Below are positions 35,896 through 42,806 of a DNA stretch of 43,614 nt, piece by piece (position 1 is the stretch's first letter; every line of letters begins with the position of its first letter). The notes under the pieces are model-generated. The model worked only from the letters and a program-made list of their open reading frames with translations, was not told the DNA's origin and ran no database searches. This stretch comes from CAZLMW01 sp964560875. GTDB lineage: Bacteria; Myxococcota_A; UBA9042. The DNA lies in the NCBI GenBank assembly GCA_964560875.1, contig CAZLMW010000063.1, positions 1 through 43,614 of the forward strand, given 5' to 3'. The translations under genes and the position numbers were made by a program.

Positions 35896-36909
35896 CTACG
35901 GGTCCATCCGTCGAATCGAAGCGTCTGCAAGCCGTGAAAGGAGCGGCGTCAGCGCATCGGGACTGAGGTTGAGGTGCTCGATAGGTGGCAGGTTCGTGGC
36001 CATTTCACGCGCAGCGAGGCCCAACAAGACGTCGCGGTCGAGGTCGCGGTAAATGTCGATCCGGTCCTTCTCTGCGGTGACCCTTGCGCCTTCGACACGT
36101 TCGATGGACTCCGCGTCGGATACCGCTTCGAGCCGGCGCACCTCGGCCGCGGATTTCGCGCGGATTTGTTCAGCTTCGGATTGCTCCTGGGCACGCCGAC
36201 GCTCATTGCGGCCGTCCTGGGCGACAAGGTCTTCCTCGCGCCTGGCCAGCTCGATGCGGTTGTTGAGCTCGTTTTCGGCGATAGCGCGCTCGCGATCGAC
36301 GGCCAACGCGCGGCGTTCGAATGTCGCCTTGTCCGCTTCCAGCTGGATGCGCTCGCGGGCCGGTGTCTGCAAGGCACGTTCGACCTTGTTGTCCGGTCGA
36401 ATCGAGGTCACGCCCACGTCGATGATGCGGATGCCCATCTCCACGACCACCGCGTTGTTGGAGAGTCCGTCATGCAACACGTCGCGCAGCTTGTCGGCTT
36501 TGGCGAGCACCACTGCGAGGTCCGTTTCGATGAGCCACGCGCTGGCCAGCTGCTGGGCCATCTCGGTGAGCATTCCGCTGATCCGTTCAAGCGGCTGCTT
36601 GGTCCACGCGCCGCTGCGAAGGTCGAGGCTGAAGTCGATCCGTTCGGCGAGTCGTTCCGGGCTATCGACGCGCCAACGCACGTCTGCCTGCATGGCGACG
36701 TCCTCTAAATCGCGTGACCGACCGCGGAAATGGACAGGCTGCTCGCGATCGTCCATCGGCAGTTCGCTCAAGCTCGCCGCCATCGGCAGGAACCAGAACG
36801 CGAGTCCGCGTCCGCCGCGCAGTCGGTCGCCGGCCTTGCTGTGCAGCAGGTGCGCGTTGGTGTCGGTGTGCACGTGGCGCCACCAGAGCAGGGGCGTGAT
36901 GTGAGCCAT
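35896..36909 (-). CDS. SPFH/band-7 domain protein
   Basis: A 337-residue protein whose start has GAGG five bases upstream. Residues about 55-180 form a band-7/SPFH domain (VAMQADVRWRVDSPERLAERI, RISGMLTEMAQQLASAWL, VEMGIRIIDVGVTSIRP). Residues about 185-295 are a highly charged Glu/Arg coiled coil (RERIQLEADKATFERRALAV, ENELNNRIELARREED). There is no N-terminal transmembrane segment, unlike classical flotillins, so it is either soluble or membrane-associated by hydrophobic N-terminal residues (PLLWW). SPFH proteins form oligomeric scaffolds. Its place between an NrtR-like regulator and an NAD kinase-like gene suggests it organises or is controlled with that activity. Confidence 0.87.
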   Translation of the reverse strand: MAHITPLLWWRHVHTDTNAHLLHSKAGDRLRGGRGLAFWFLPMAASLSELPMDDREQPVHFRGRSRDLEDVAMQADVRWRVDSPERLAERIDFSLDLRSGAWTKQPLERISGMLTEMAQQLASAWLIETDLAVVLAKADKLRDVLHDGLSNNAVVVEMGIRIIDVGVTSIRPDNKVERALQTPARERIQLEADKATFERRALAVDRERAIAENELNNRIELARREEDLVAQDGRNERRRAQEQSEAEQIRAKSAAEVRRLEAVSDAESIERVEGARVTAEKDRIDIYRDLDRDVLLGLAAREMATNLPPIEHLNLSPDALTPLLSRLADASIRRMDP

Positions 36910-36945
36910 GGGAACCTCTGTCGAGTCAGTCTTTGTGGTTGATGA

Positions 36946-37746
36946 TCAAAGGGTTGCGAACTCGGGCCCGTTGGGCACATAGCGGTAAAGCATCGCGGGA
37001 CGCCCCGAATCGCCGCGCTTCTCGCCGGTGGATTCAATCGGGGCGTCGCGCAGGATCGAGCGTCGGAACGCCGTCACGTTCAGCGGGTGGCCAAGGATGG
37101 CCTCGTGAATGACCTGCAGCTCACGCAGGGTGAACGTGTCTTCCAGGAGGCCGTATGAGACCGGGCTGTAGCGCACCTTGCCGCGCAGACGTCCGACCAA
37201 TTCGGCGAGCATGACCTCGTGATCGAACGCGATCCCGATGTTTTCGTCGCGTGAGTCCACGAGCGCAGCGCCATCCCCGCATTCGCCGGCCCACGGCACA
37301 ACCACGCGTCGCAGCTGTACACCGGGCGCGAGGTTGGTCAGCCATTGCGCCGGCACCAGGGCGTAGTAAACCACTGAGATCACACGCATTCGCGGGTCAC
37401 GCTCGACATCGCCGAAGGTGTACAGCTGCTCGAGATAGACGTCGAAGCTGGCGATGCGGCTGGCGACCACCCGAAGTGCGCATTCGTCAAGCGATTCGAC
37501 CAGCTCGAGGAACTCGCCGGGCAGGGCGTCAAGCCCGCGGTATGGATGGCGAGTCCGCGTGTACGTGACGACGTGAAGTGCGCCGTCGCGAACCGTGGCG
37601 ATCAGGACGTCCACGCGAATCGAGCCGCGTTCGTAGTCGGCCGGGTCGTAATTGGCGAGGAATTCCGCTTCATCGGGCAATGAGTTCGGCGCCAAATCGC
37701 CTGCCGTCAGGTCGTTTTCGGCTTGTTTGGGCTTGTCGTTCGCCAT
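36946..37746 (-). CDS. NrtR-like Nudix-domain transcriptional regulator
   Basis: A 266-residue protein, first gene of the operon, with an ideal ribosome-binding site (AAGGAGCGCAC-ATG). Residues about 40-175 are a Nudix domain, but the catalytic box is broken: from Gly77 the sequence is GEFLELVESLDECALRVVAS, lacking the REUxEE acidic core. Residues about 190-255 (YGLLEDTFTLRELQVIHEAI, then FRRSILRDAPIESTGEK, PAMLYRYVP) match the C-terminal winged helix of NrtR regulators. NrtR proteins bind ADP-ribose or related NAD metabolites with a non-hydrolysing Nudix domain and repress NAD-related operons. Control of this operon through the palindromes next to its promoter is inferred. Confidence 0.88.
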   Translation of the reverse strand: MANDKPKQAENDLTAGDLAPNSLPDEAEFLANYDPADYERGSIRVDVLIATVRDGALHVVTYTRTRHPYRGLDALPGEFLELVESLDECALRVVASRIASFDVYLEQLYTFGDVERDPRMRVISVVYYALVPAQWLTNLAPGVQLRRVVVPWAGECGDGAALVDSRDENIGIAFDHEVMLAELVGRLRGKVRYSPVSYGLLEDTFTLRELQVIHEAILGHPLNVTAFRRSILRDAPIESTGEKRGDSGRPAMLYRYVPNGPEFATL

Positions 37747-37767
37747 GTGCGCTCCTTATATGCAGTT

Positions 37768-37779
37768 TGTATATATACA
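37768..37779. promoter_or_regulatory. Candidate operator: palindrome TGTATATATACA
   Basis: A perfect 12-bp palindrome covers the -10 element of the operon promoter. Related ATATAC/GTATA blocks recur at about 37784-37792 and 37799-37804. A repressor bound here would block RNA polymerase, and the adjacent NrtR-like protein is the obvious candidate. The assignment is inference from position and symmetry. Confidence 0.55.
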
Positions 37780-37796
37780 TGTAGTATATATGTCAA
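37768..37796 (-). promoter_or_regulatory. Strong sigma70-type promoter of the NrtR-SPFH-NADK operon
   Basis: On the minus strand TTGACA (37796-37791) and TATACA (37773-37768) are separated by exactly 17 bases. This is close to the bacterial consensus and unusually AT-rich for this genome. The -10 element lies about 20 bases before the ATG 37746 and its AAGGAG site, leaving a very short leader. Confidence 0.75.
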
Positions 37797-37860
37797 GTGT
37801 GTATAAGTCGCGATGTATTCCCTTCGCGCGTTTGGCGGGTGAACGAACGTCTCAGGCGAC

Positions 37861-37886
37861 AGACAAGTGCAAAAGACAAGTGCAAA
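37861..37886. repeat. Two tandem copies of a 13-bp unit
   Basis: AGACAAGTGCAAA occurs at 37861-37873 and 37874-37886, followed by a partial third unit AGACAA. It is a short slippage-type repeat in noncoding debris between the NrtR operon and the mobile element. Confidence 0.85.
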
Positions 37887-37904
37887 AGACAAACCATCGA
37901 GGTG

Positions 37905-38211
37905 TTCGGTCAGCGGCGCGGCGAGGTCCTGGACACGGCGCAGCGCTCGCGTAATCTGCAGCGCTTCTGCCAGCGCGTCGTCGTCGGCGACCGGTGTCAT
38001 GATGTAGAGGAGGTCATTTTCGAGTTTGGCCCGAATGCATCAACTGGGCGAGAGGGCCGCGGTCAGGTTCGGGGCCGAGAAGCCTGCGTGCCTCTGCGTG
38101 ACCGATATGCAGCTTGTTGGGCGGCGCCTCGTGCCGTTCCAAGGGCCGGACGAAGTCAGCCTGCAAACACTGCGTGATGAGGACGGGGTGGTAGCGATTC
38201 GCGGTGCCCAT
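37905..38211 (-). pseudogene. Remnants of a minus-strand gene, possibly isochorismatase-like
   Basis: From ATG 38211 a short frame reads RYHPVLITQCLQADFVRPL and HIGHAEARRLLGPEP, then stops at 38014 after about 65 codons. The LITQCLQADF pattern resembles the first strand and catalytic Asp region of isochorismatase-type cysteine hydrolases. Immediately downstream, in another frame (about 38020-37905), KLENDLLYIMTPVADDDALA and EALQITRALRRVQDLAAPL read like genuine helical protein before merging into repeats. A frameshifted, internally deleted gene is the simplest reading. Family recognition is tentative. Confidence 0.4.
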
Positions 38212-38369
38212 CGGTCCCTCGGTTGTTCAGCGGTTGAGGAACCAGTCGGGCTCGTTGCCCGGCTTCTACTTGATGTTGTACGGGAAGCCTGATCGTGAAA
38301 GCTGTGCAATTACAAGGCTCTCCACGTCCGGCCACCGAGTTGTACAGGTCGAGCTGTACAGGTTTCGGG
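38212..38369. other. Probable left edge of the mobile element with truncated gene end
   Basis: On the minus strand a frame reads RSGFPYNIK, stop, KPGNEPDWFLNR, stop, ending 15 bases before ATG 38211. It looks like the last codons of a gene that once preceded the isochorismatase-like fragment. TGTACAGG occurs twice (38341-38348, 38355-38362) and the second copy includes the palindrome CTGTACAG. The sequence on the other side belongs to the mobile element, so the boundary probably falls near 38340-38370. No duplicated attachment site can be defined inside this window. Confidence 0.35.
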
Positions 38370-39421
38370 TCATTCGGCGGCCTCGGAGCCGTCGTCCGGC
38401 ACCTCCAGCTCCGCCTCCAACTCCTCGACCGTGGGGAGCTTCCCCCGCAGGTTCTCGGGCAGGGCCTCGGTGAGTTGGTACTCGGACACGCCGATGGGCT
38501 TGCTCATGTCCCGCAGGGCGTACTCCGCTACGACCTTGTTCTTCCCCCGGCACAGGAGCAGCCCGATGGTCGGGGCGTCGTCGGCGTGGCGGAGCAGGTC
38601 GTCCACGGCCGACAGGTAGAAGTTCAGCTTCCCGGCGAACTCCGGCTTGAAGGCCACCGCCTTCAACTCCACCACGACATAGCAGCGCAGGTGCAGGTGG
38701 TAGAACAGCATGTCGATGAAGAACTCGTCCCCGCCGACCTCCAGCCGGTGCTGATTGCCGACGAAGGCGAAGCCGACGCCAAGCTCCAGCAGGAAGTCCC
38801 GCAGGTGCCGCATCAACGCCTTCTCGACCTCCCGCTCCTGGGCCTCGTCCTCCAGCCCCAGGAAGCCGAACAGGTAGGGATCCTTCAGCAGGTTGTGGGC
38901 GAGGTCGGACTGCGGGGCGGGCAGAGCGGCGTCGAAGTTCGTGACGGCCTTGCCTTGCCGGTCGTGCAGGCGGGTCTCGATCTGCATGACGAGGATGTTG
39001 CGGGACCAGCCGTTCTCGATGGTCTTGCCGATGTAGAAGAGCCGGTGGTTGGTGTCCTTGACCTTCTCGATGAGGACGCAGTTGTGGAACCAGGGGATTT
39101 GTGCAGCAGCCTGCTGCACGATTGCCCGGTCGGGCCACGCCTCAGCGAACTTCCGCATGTACTTGAGGTTCCGGGGCGAGAGCCCCTTCATGTCGGGGAA
39201 CGCGAGCCGTAGGTCCACCGAGAGACGGTCCACCCCTTCGCTCCCCAACCCTGGTGCTGCTGCCGGTCGAGGATGGACCGCCCGATGTCCCAGTAGAGCA
39301 AGGTCAGCTCGGCGTTGACCGCCAGCGTCGCCCGCATCCGGGCGCTGTGGATCCGCTCCTTCAGGTCGGAGAGCAGCGCCGGGTAGTCGGACGGGATCAG
39401 GCTGGTGTCGTCGTCGGCCAA
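38370..39421 (-). pseudogene. YhcG/DUF1016-family PD-(D/E)XK nuclease gene with a frameshift
   Basis: Two overlapping minus-strand frames together encode a complete YhcG-like protein (about 350 residues, the normal size). The upstream frame gives DYPALLSDLKERIHSAR and LTLLYWDIGRSILDRQQHQG (DUF1016 N-terminus). The downstream frame gives VDRLSVDLRLAFPDMKGLSP, RNLKYMRKFAEAWPD and the nuclease core FFIDMLFYHLHLRCYVVVELK with its Asp and Glu-x-Lys. The frames meet at CCCC (39233-39236; GGGG on the coding strand), and one extra G would restore GAKGVDRLS. It may be an inactivating mutation or a sequence error. The start is taken as TTG 39421 with GAGG five bases upstream; no ATG or GTG is available further up. 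Family members occur in mobile elements and near restriction-modification loci. Confidence 0.8.
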
Positions 39422-39476
39422 GGCGTCCTCGAAGATCGCGTTCCGAAGGTACGCCGTGTACGAAGAAGCCTCAACG

Positions 39477-39496
39477 GCCCGCTGCCCGAAGCGGGC
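39477..39496. promoter_or_regulatory. Hairpin after the integrase stop
   Basis: GCCCGCT (39477-39483) and AGCGGGC (39490-39496) form a perfect 7-bp stem with a 6-base loop. It lies 4 bases past the minus-strand integrase stop. It could act in termination or RNA stability, but no T tract follows. Confidence 0.4.
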
Positions 39497-39500
39497 AACG

Positions 39501-40634
39501 TCATGCCCCGTCCTTCGACCTGCGATGCTCGGCCATCGACAGCACGTTCCCGCCGGGGCGGATGCCAATCCCGGCCCCCTCCATGACCTCCTCGACCCGC
39601 TTCGCCTTGGCCTTGCGGTAGTGCCGCAGCGACACCTCGGGCGTGTGGCCAAGTTGCTGGGACACCACGCCGGGGTCGGCTCCGGCGTCGAACATGGCGT
39701 TCTCGACCATCGTGCGGACCTGTTTGGGCAGGAACCGGGGCACGCCAGCCGCCTCGCACGCCTCTCGCAGGATCTTCCTGATGTCCACCCGTGCGGTCGT
39801 CACGCTCACCGGAAGAACCCGGCCCGTTGCCGGGTCCGGCTGGATCGCCGCCAGCTCTTCGAGCACCGCTTGCTGGACGGAGGCGAGCCGCTCCCCGGTC
39901 TTGCCGTCGAGGCGGACCCTCCGACGCCGCCAGTGGATGTCCTCCCACGCCAGCGTGGCGATCTCGCCGGGGCGAGCGCCTGTCGCCCCCATCAGCAGCA
40001 ACATCGTTCTGGCCCACGAACGCCTGTCCGGTACGGCATCCACGGCCTTCCAGAACTCCACGGCGTCCGGCACGTAGTCGATGCGCTTCGGCTTGTGCTT
40101 GAGCCGTGGACGACGAAGCCTTCGATCAGGCGCAAGGCCCCGCTCGCCGCCCCAGTTCCACGCCTGGATCATCGTGCTGATGTCGTTGCGAATCACTCCG
40201 GTCGAGGCGTCCTCCCGGAGCCGAACTCGCTGGTATTCCTCCAACACTGTCGTGTCCAGCCGCACGATCAGCACGTCACCGATCACGACCGCCAAGTGTT
40301 GGGCTTCCTTCTTCGAGTTCGCCTTGCGCCCCTCGCTGAGGTGGGGTTGGTCGAGCTGCCAGGCGAGCCAGACCTCAAGCAGATCCCGTACCGATGAGAC
40401 TCGATCAGCCCGCTTGGACGGGGCCGCCTGCATCCCCATCAGCAGAGGGGCGAGCGCCGCCTTCGCTTCTTCCGCCGTGGCCCAGCCACGCCAGACGGTG
40501 ATCTGCCTTGAGTCCTCGTAGACGAGTGCTTGCCAGTACCACGAACCCCCGTCGTCCCGGTGCGGCCCTCGCACCACCCGACACTTGATATTGTCGAGGG
40601 CGAACGGCTTCGGCCTTGGGCGTGACTGAGCCAT
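39501..40634 (-). CDS. Tyrosine recombinase/integrase 1
   Basis: A 377-residue site-specific recombinase. N-terminal residues 1-60 resemble an arm-binding region (SWYWQALVYEDSRQITVWRG). Residues about 75-170 form a core-binding helical domain (SSVRDLLEVWLAWQLDQPHL). The catalytic domain has Arg221 (GARPGEI), Lys245 (LDGKTGE), Arg307 (KQVRTMVENAM), His330 (QLGHT) and nucleophile Tyr339 (LRHYRKA). The first His of the HxxR motif is replaced by Lys304. Other recombinases tolerate variation here, so activity is still likely. Its ATG overlaps the TGA of the upstream HTH gene (TGATG), so it is translationally coupled and last of a three-gene unit. It probably mobilises this element. Confidence 0.9.
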   Translation of the reverse strand: MAQSRPRPKPFALDNIKCRVVRGPHRDDGGSWYWQALVYEDSRQITVWRGWATAEEAKAALAPLLMGMQAAPSKRADRVSSVRDLLEVWLAWQLDQPHLSEGRKANSKKEAQHLAVVIGDVLIVRLDTTVLEEYQRVRLREDASTGVIRNDISTMIQAWNWGGERGLAPDRRLRRPRLKHKPKRIDYVPDAVEFWKAVDAVPDRRSWARTMLLLMGATGARPGEIATLAWEDIHWRRRRVRLDGKTGERLASVQQAVLEELAAIQPDPATGRVLPVSVTTARVDIRKILREACEAAGVPRFLPKQVRTMVENAMFDAGADPGVVSQQLGHTPEVSLRHYRKAKAKRVEEVMEGAGIGIRPGGNVLSMAEHRRSKDGA

Positions 40635-41122
40635 CAGCGGCGACCACTGGGTGCGCCAAGCGGAACTCTTGGCAGTGGTGTGGTCCGCCCGTTCCGGGCG
40701 CGAGGTCGGGTCGATGAATCGCCCGGTGGCGTCGGTGTGAACGGAACCTCAAGCACCCTGCCCCAATCCACTACCTCGCGGCCCGCCAGATCGCCCACCA
40801 GCCCGTGCAGTCGAAGCCACTCTCTCGCTTCGGCATCGCTCGTCGGGAGCATCTCGACCGCCTGTGCGAGGGGCAGTAGACCGCCTCGACCCATCCGGCC
40901 GCGCAGTTCACGGCGAGTTGCCTGTCGTCCCCCGGTTTGCGCTGGCTCAGCCGCAGCCGTGGGAGAGGCGATCTTGGCGGTCAGGCGGTCTCGAACAGCC
41001 CGGAGCTCGTGAAGTTGCCCTTGCAGCCGCATCCGATCCCGTGTCCACGCCTGCCACGCCGGGTCGTCCTCGTTGGCTACGACCTCCGCCAGCATGGCCA
41101 CGATGGGGGTCTCCGTGGCCAT
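40634..41122 (-). CDS. Excisionase-like helix-turn-helix protein upstream of integrase 1
   Basis: A 162-residue protein from ATG 41122, which fits a gap of 2 bases after the preceding gene; the open frame further upstream is a shadow. Residues about 1-65 are helical (MATETPIVAMLAEVVANEDD, MRLQGQLHELRAVRDRL). Residues about 85-140 (LPLAQAVEMLPTSDAEAREW, LRLHGLVGDLAGREVVDW) match the small winged HTH commonly encoded before element integrases. The tail is Pro/Arg-rich. An excisionase or recombination-directionality role is inferred from domain and from coupling with integrase 1. Confidence 0.72.
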   Translation of the reverse strand: MATETPIVAMLAEVVANEDDPAWQAWTRDRMRLQGQLHELRAVRDRLTAKIASPTAAAEPAQTGGRQATRRELRGRMGRGGLLPLAQAVEMLPTSDAEAREWLRLHGLVGDLAGREVVDWGRVLEVPFTPTPPGDSSTRPRARNGRTTPLPRVPLGAPSGRR

Positions 41123-41124
41123 GC

Positions 41125-41421
41125 TCACGCTGCCCTTCGCCCGGTCTTCGCTCCGCCCCTGCCCGCCCCCTCCTTGCGGATTTCCACGCCTTCGCCTTCC
41201 AGCCAGACCCACGGCCAGTCCTCCAGGCTGACGGCACCATCGGTCATCCCGCTGATCTGCTGCGCCCTTGCCGCCCCCATCCTCCGCCGCCCGGCCATCC
41301 ACAGGCTCACCAGCGCCTGGCTGACTCCAAGGCTGGCGGCGACATCCCCGAGAGTAACGTCGTTCAGGAAGGCCCAGACCCTCAAGGGGTGCTTCTTCGT
41401 GGCGGTCGTTGAGATGGACAT
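41125..41421 (-). CDS. Cro/YdaS-like DNA-binding protein
   Basis: A 98-residue protein from ATG 41421 (a GTG one codon upstream is also possible; no ribosome-binding site is visible). Residues about 18-62 contain a helix-turn-helix: LGDVAASLGVSQALVSLWMA then GRRRMGAARAQQISGMT, close to YdaS/Cro-type repressors. The C-terminus is Gly/Lys/Arg-rich and probably disordered. It is the first gene of the minus-strand unit leading to integrase 1 and divergent from integrase 2, a typical location for the element's repressor. An inverted repeat sits just upstream. Confidence 0.75.
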   Translation of the reverse strand: MSISTTATKKHPLRVWAFLNDVTLGDVAASLGVSQALVSLWMAGRRRMGAARAQQISGMTDGAVSLEDWPWVWLEGEGVEIRKEGAGRGGAKTGRRAA

Positions 41422-41428
41422 CACGTCG

Positions 41429-41457
41429 TTGGTAATAGGTTTTTACCAAGATGTCAA
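41429..41457 (-). promoter_or_regulatory. Candidate repressor operator and promoter of the integrase 1 unit
   Basis: TTGGTAA (41429-41435) and TTACCAA (41443-41449) form a perfect 7-bp inverted repeat with a 7-base spacer, beginning 7 bases upstream of the YdaS-like start. On the minus strand a consensus -35 TTGACA (41457-41452) precedes it. The hexamer at 17-base spacing is TACCAA, a weak -10. The arrangement suits autoregulation, but this is inference. Confidence 0.5.
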
Positions 41458-41503
41458 GAGCGGGCAACGGCAGCTCCGCCGCAGCGACAGGCGATCGGAC
41501 GAC

Positions 41504-41666
41504 CGTTGAGGAGAATCGAGGCTCGGTTTTCCTTACAGATTCAGTTCGGGTTTTCCGGCCCTCGGATCCGACCCGGATCGGTTTTTCAACCGGCAACCCG
41601 TGTCGAGAATCGACCTTCTCGGACCGAGAATCCGGCCAGCGAGAATCTCGCGGGCGTCGAGAATCG
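41504..41666. repeat. Cluster of CGAGAATC-type repeats upstream of integrase 2
   Basis: Copies lie at 41511-41520 (GAGAATCGAG), 41604-41613 (CGAGAATCGA), 41625-41632, 41640-41647 and 41658-41666. Some are parts of palindromes: TTCTCGG-A-CCGAGAA (41616-41630) and GCGAG-AAT-CTCGC (41639-41651). The same stretch has GGTTTT(T)CC-like elements at 41525, 41548 and an inverted CGGTT-TTTC-AACCG at 41579-41592. They occupy the whole gap between the divergent genes and may be protein-binding sites for recombinase, excisionase or repressor. Confidence 0.75.
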
Positions 41667-41717
41667 CCCGTCCATCGCCGGGGGCTCAGGCGGACCGGGT
41701 GGCCGGTAGTTGGGTTG

Positions 41718-42806
41718 ATGGAAGAGGCATTCCCGCAACCCAAGATCGGCATCGTCACCGGCACGATCCGGGCCTTCCCGGAGGCGTCGGTCAGCACCAC
41801 GGCGGCCTTCCTTCGGGGCCTACCCTCCACGGCCACCCGGGTCGTCTACGGGCGGGCCATCAACCAGTTCGCATCCTTCCTTGGTGGCTCGGCCCTCGAT
41901 GGCAACAGACGGGACGTGGAAGCGTTCAGAGCGCATCTGGAAGCCCTCGGGCGGGCACCCGCCACCATCGCCAAGACGATGGCCGCCCTCACCGGCCTGT
42001 TCGCCTTCGCCGTGGACGAGGACGTACTCGACCGCAACCCCGCTCGCCGTGCTCGACGGCCCAAGGTGCCGACGACCTCGCCACGTCAAGGGTTGTCCCC
42101 CGACGAGGTGCGGGCGCTTCTCGCTGCCACCGATCCCGACAACCTGATCGGCCTTCGGGATGGCGTCCTGCTGCTCCTGCTTGCCGTCCAGGCGTGGCGG
42201 ATCAGCGAGGCGCTTGGCCTCCGGGTCGAACACCTTGGTGAAGAAGGCGGCCACCGGGTCGCCACGGTCACGGGCAAAGGCCGGAAGGTGTGCCGGGTGC
42301 CCTTGGCCGGGACGACGTGGCAGGCCGTCAGTCGATGGCTAGACGCCGCCGCCATCAAGGAAGGCCCCCTCCTCGCCCCCGTGTTGAAGGGCGGCAGGGT
42401 GGCGAGGGGCAGGGCGATGTCGGCACAGGCAGCCTGGAAGCGCGTCCGGGTGCTGGGCCAACAGGCCGGACTCCAGCGGCCCATTCACCCGCACCTGTTC
42501 CGACATGGGGCGGCCACGATGCTGCTCGACCGGGGCGTGCCCCTGCGCGACGTGCAGGATCATCTTCGGCACGCCGATCCTCGAACGACCCGCAGGTACG
42601 ACTCGCACCGGCTGTCGCTGAACAACCAGTCGCCTCACGTCTTGGCCTGCGTGGTCACGCCAGACGGCCGGGTCGAGCAGCTCTCTGGCGTCGGCCCAAC
42701 TCCCGATCAGGCTGCCCAACCCCCACCGTTGTCGATCAGCAAGGGGGAGGCCGTGCAGGTTGCGGCCCCGACAAGCGACCAGCCGCCTCCGATTGACCAC
42801 CGCTGA
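41718..42806 (+). CDS. Tyrosine recombinase/integrase 2 (XerC-like)
   Basis: A 362-residue recombinase. ATG 41718 is preferred: the frame is open to 41451 but that stretch is the repeat cluster and gives low-complexity Arg/Ser-rich sequence. Residues about 25-115 form a SAM-like core-binding domain (STATRVVYGRAINQFASFLG, ATIAKTMAALTGLFAFAVDE). The catalytic domain has the full set: Arg161 (AWRISEALGLR), Lys187 (TGKGRK), His259 and Arg262 (HLFRHGAATMLL), His285 (LRHADPRTT) and Tyr294 (RRYDSH). A Pro/Gln-rich tail of about 60 residues follows. It is divergent from the integrase 1 unit, so the element carries two unrelated-looking recombinases. Confidence 0.9.
   Translation: MEEAFPQPKIGIVTGTIRAFPEASVSTTAAFLRGLPSTATRVVYGRAINQFASFLGGSALDGNRRDVEAFRAHLEALGRAPATIAKTMAALTGLFAFAVDEDVLDRNPARRARRPKVPTTSPRQGLSPDEVRALLAATDPDNLIGLRDGVLLLLLAVQAWRISEALGLRVEHLGEEGGHRVATVTGKGRKVCRVPLAGTTWQAVSRWLDAAAIKEGPLLAPVLKGGRVARGRAMSAQAAWKRVRVLGQQAGLQRPIHPHLFRHGAATMLLDRGVPLRDVQDHLRHADPRTTRRYDSHRLSLNNQSPHVLACVVTPDGRVEQLSGVGPTPDQAAQPPPLSISKGEAVQVAAPTSDQPPPIDHR

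Noticed and set aside
37750..38370. tRNA gene as an attachment site for the mobile element
   Set aside because: I looked for a cloverleaf or CCA-type 3' end near both sides of the element and found none in the window.
38266..39138. Second long minus-strand frame inside the YhcG-like gene
   Set aside because: It is an off-frame reading of the nuclease region with Arg/Pro/Gln-rich sequence; the PD-(D/E)XK motif is in the other frame.
41451..41717. Extended N-terminus for integrase 2 from ATG 41451
   Set aside because: The 89 extra residues are Arg/Ser/Glu-rich translations of the CGAGAATC repeat field and have no domain; ATG 41718 gives a normal-length recombinase.
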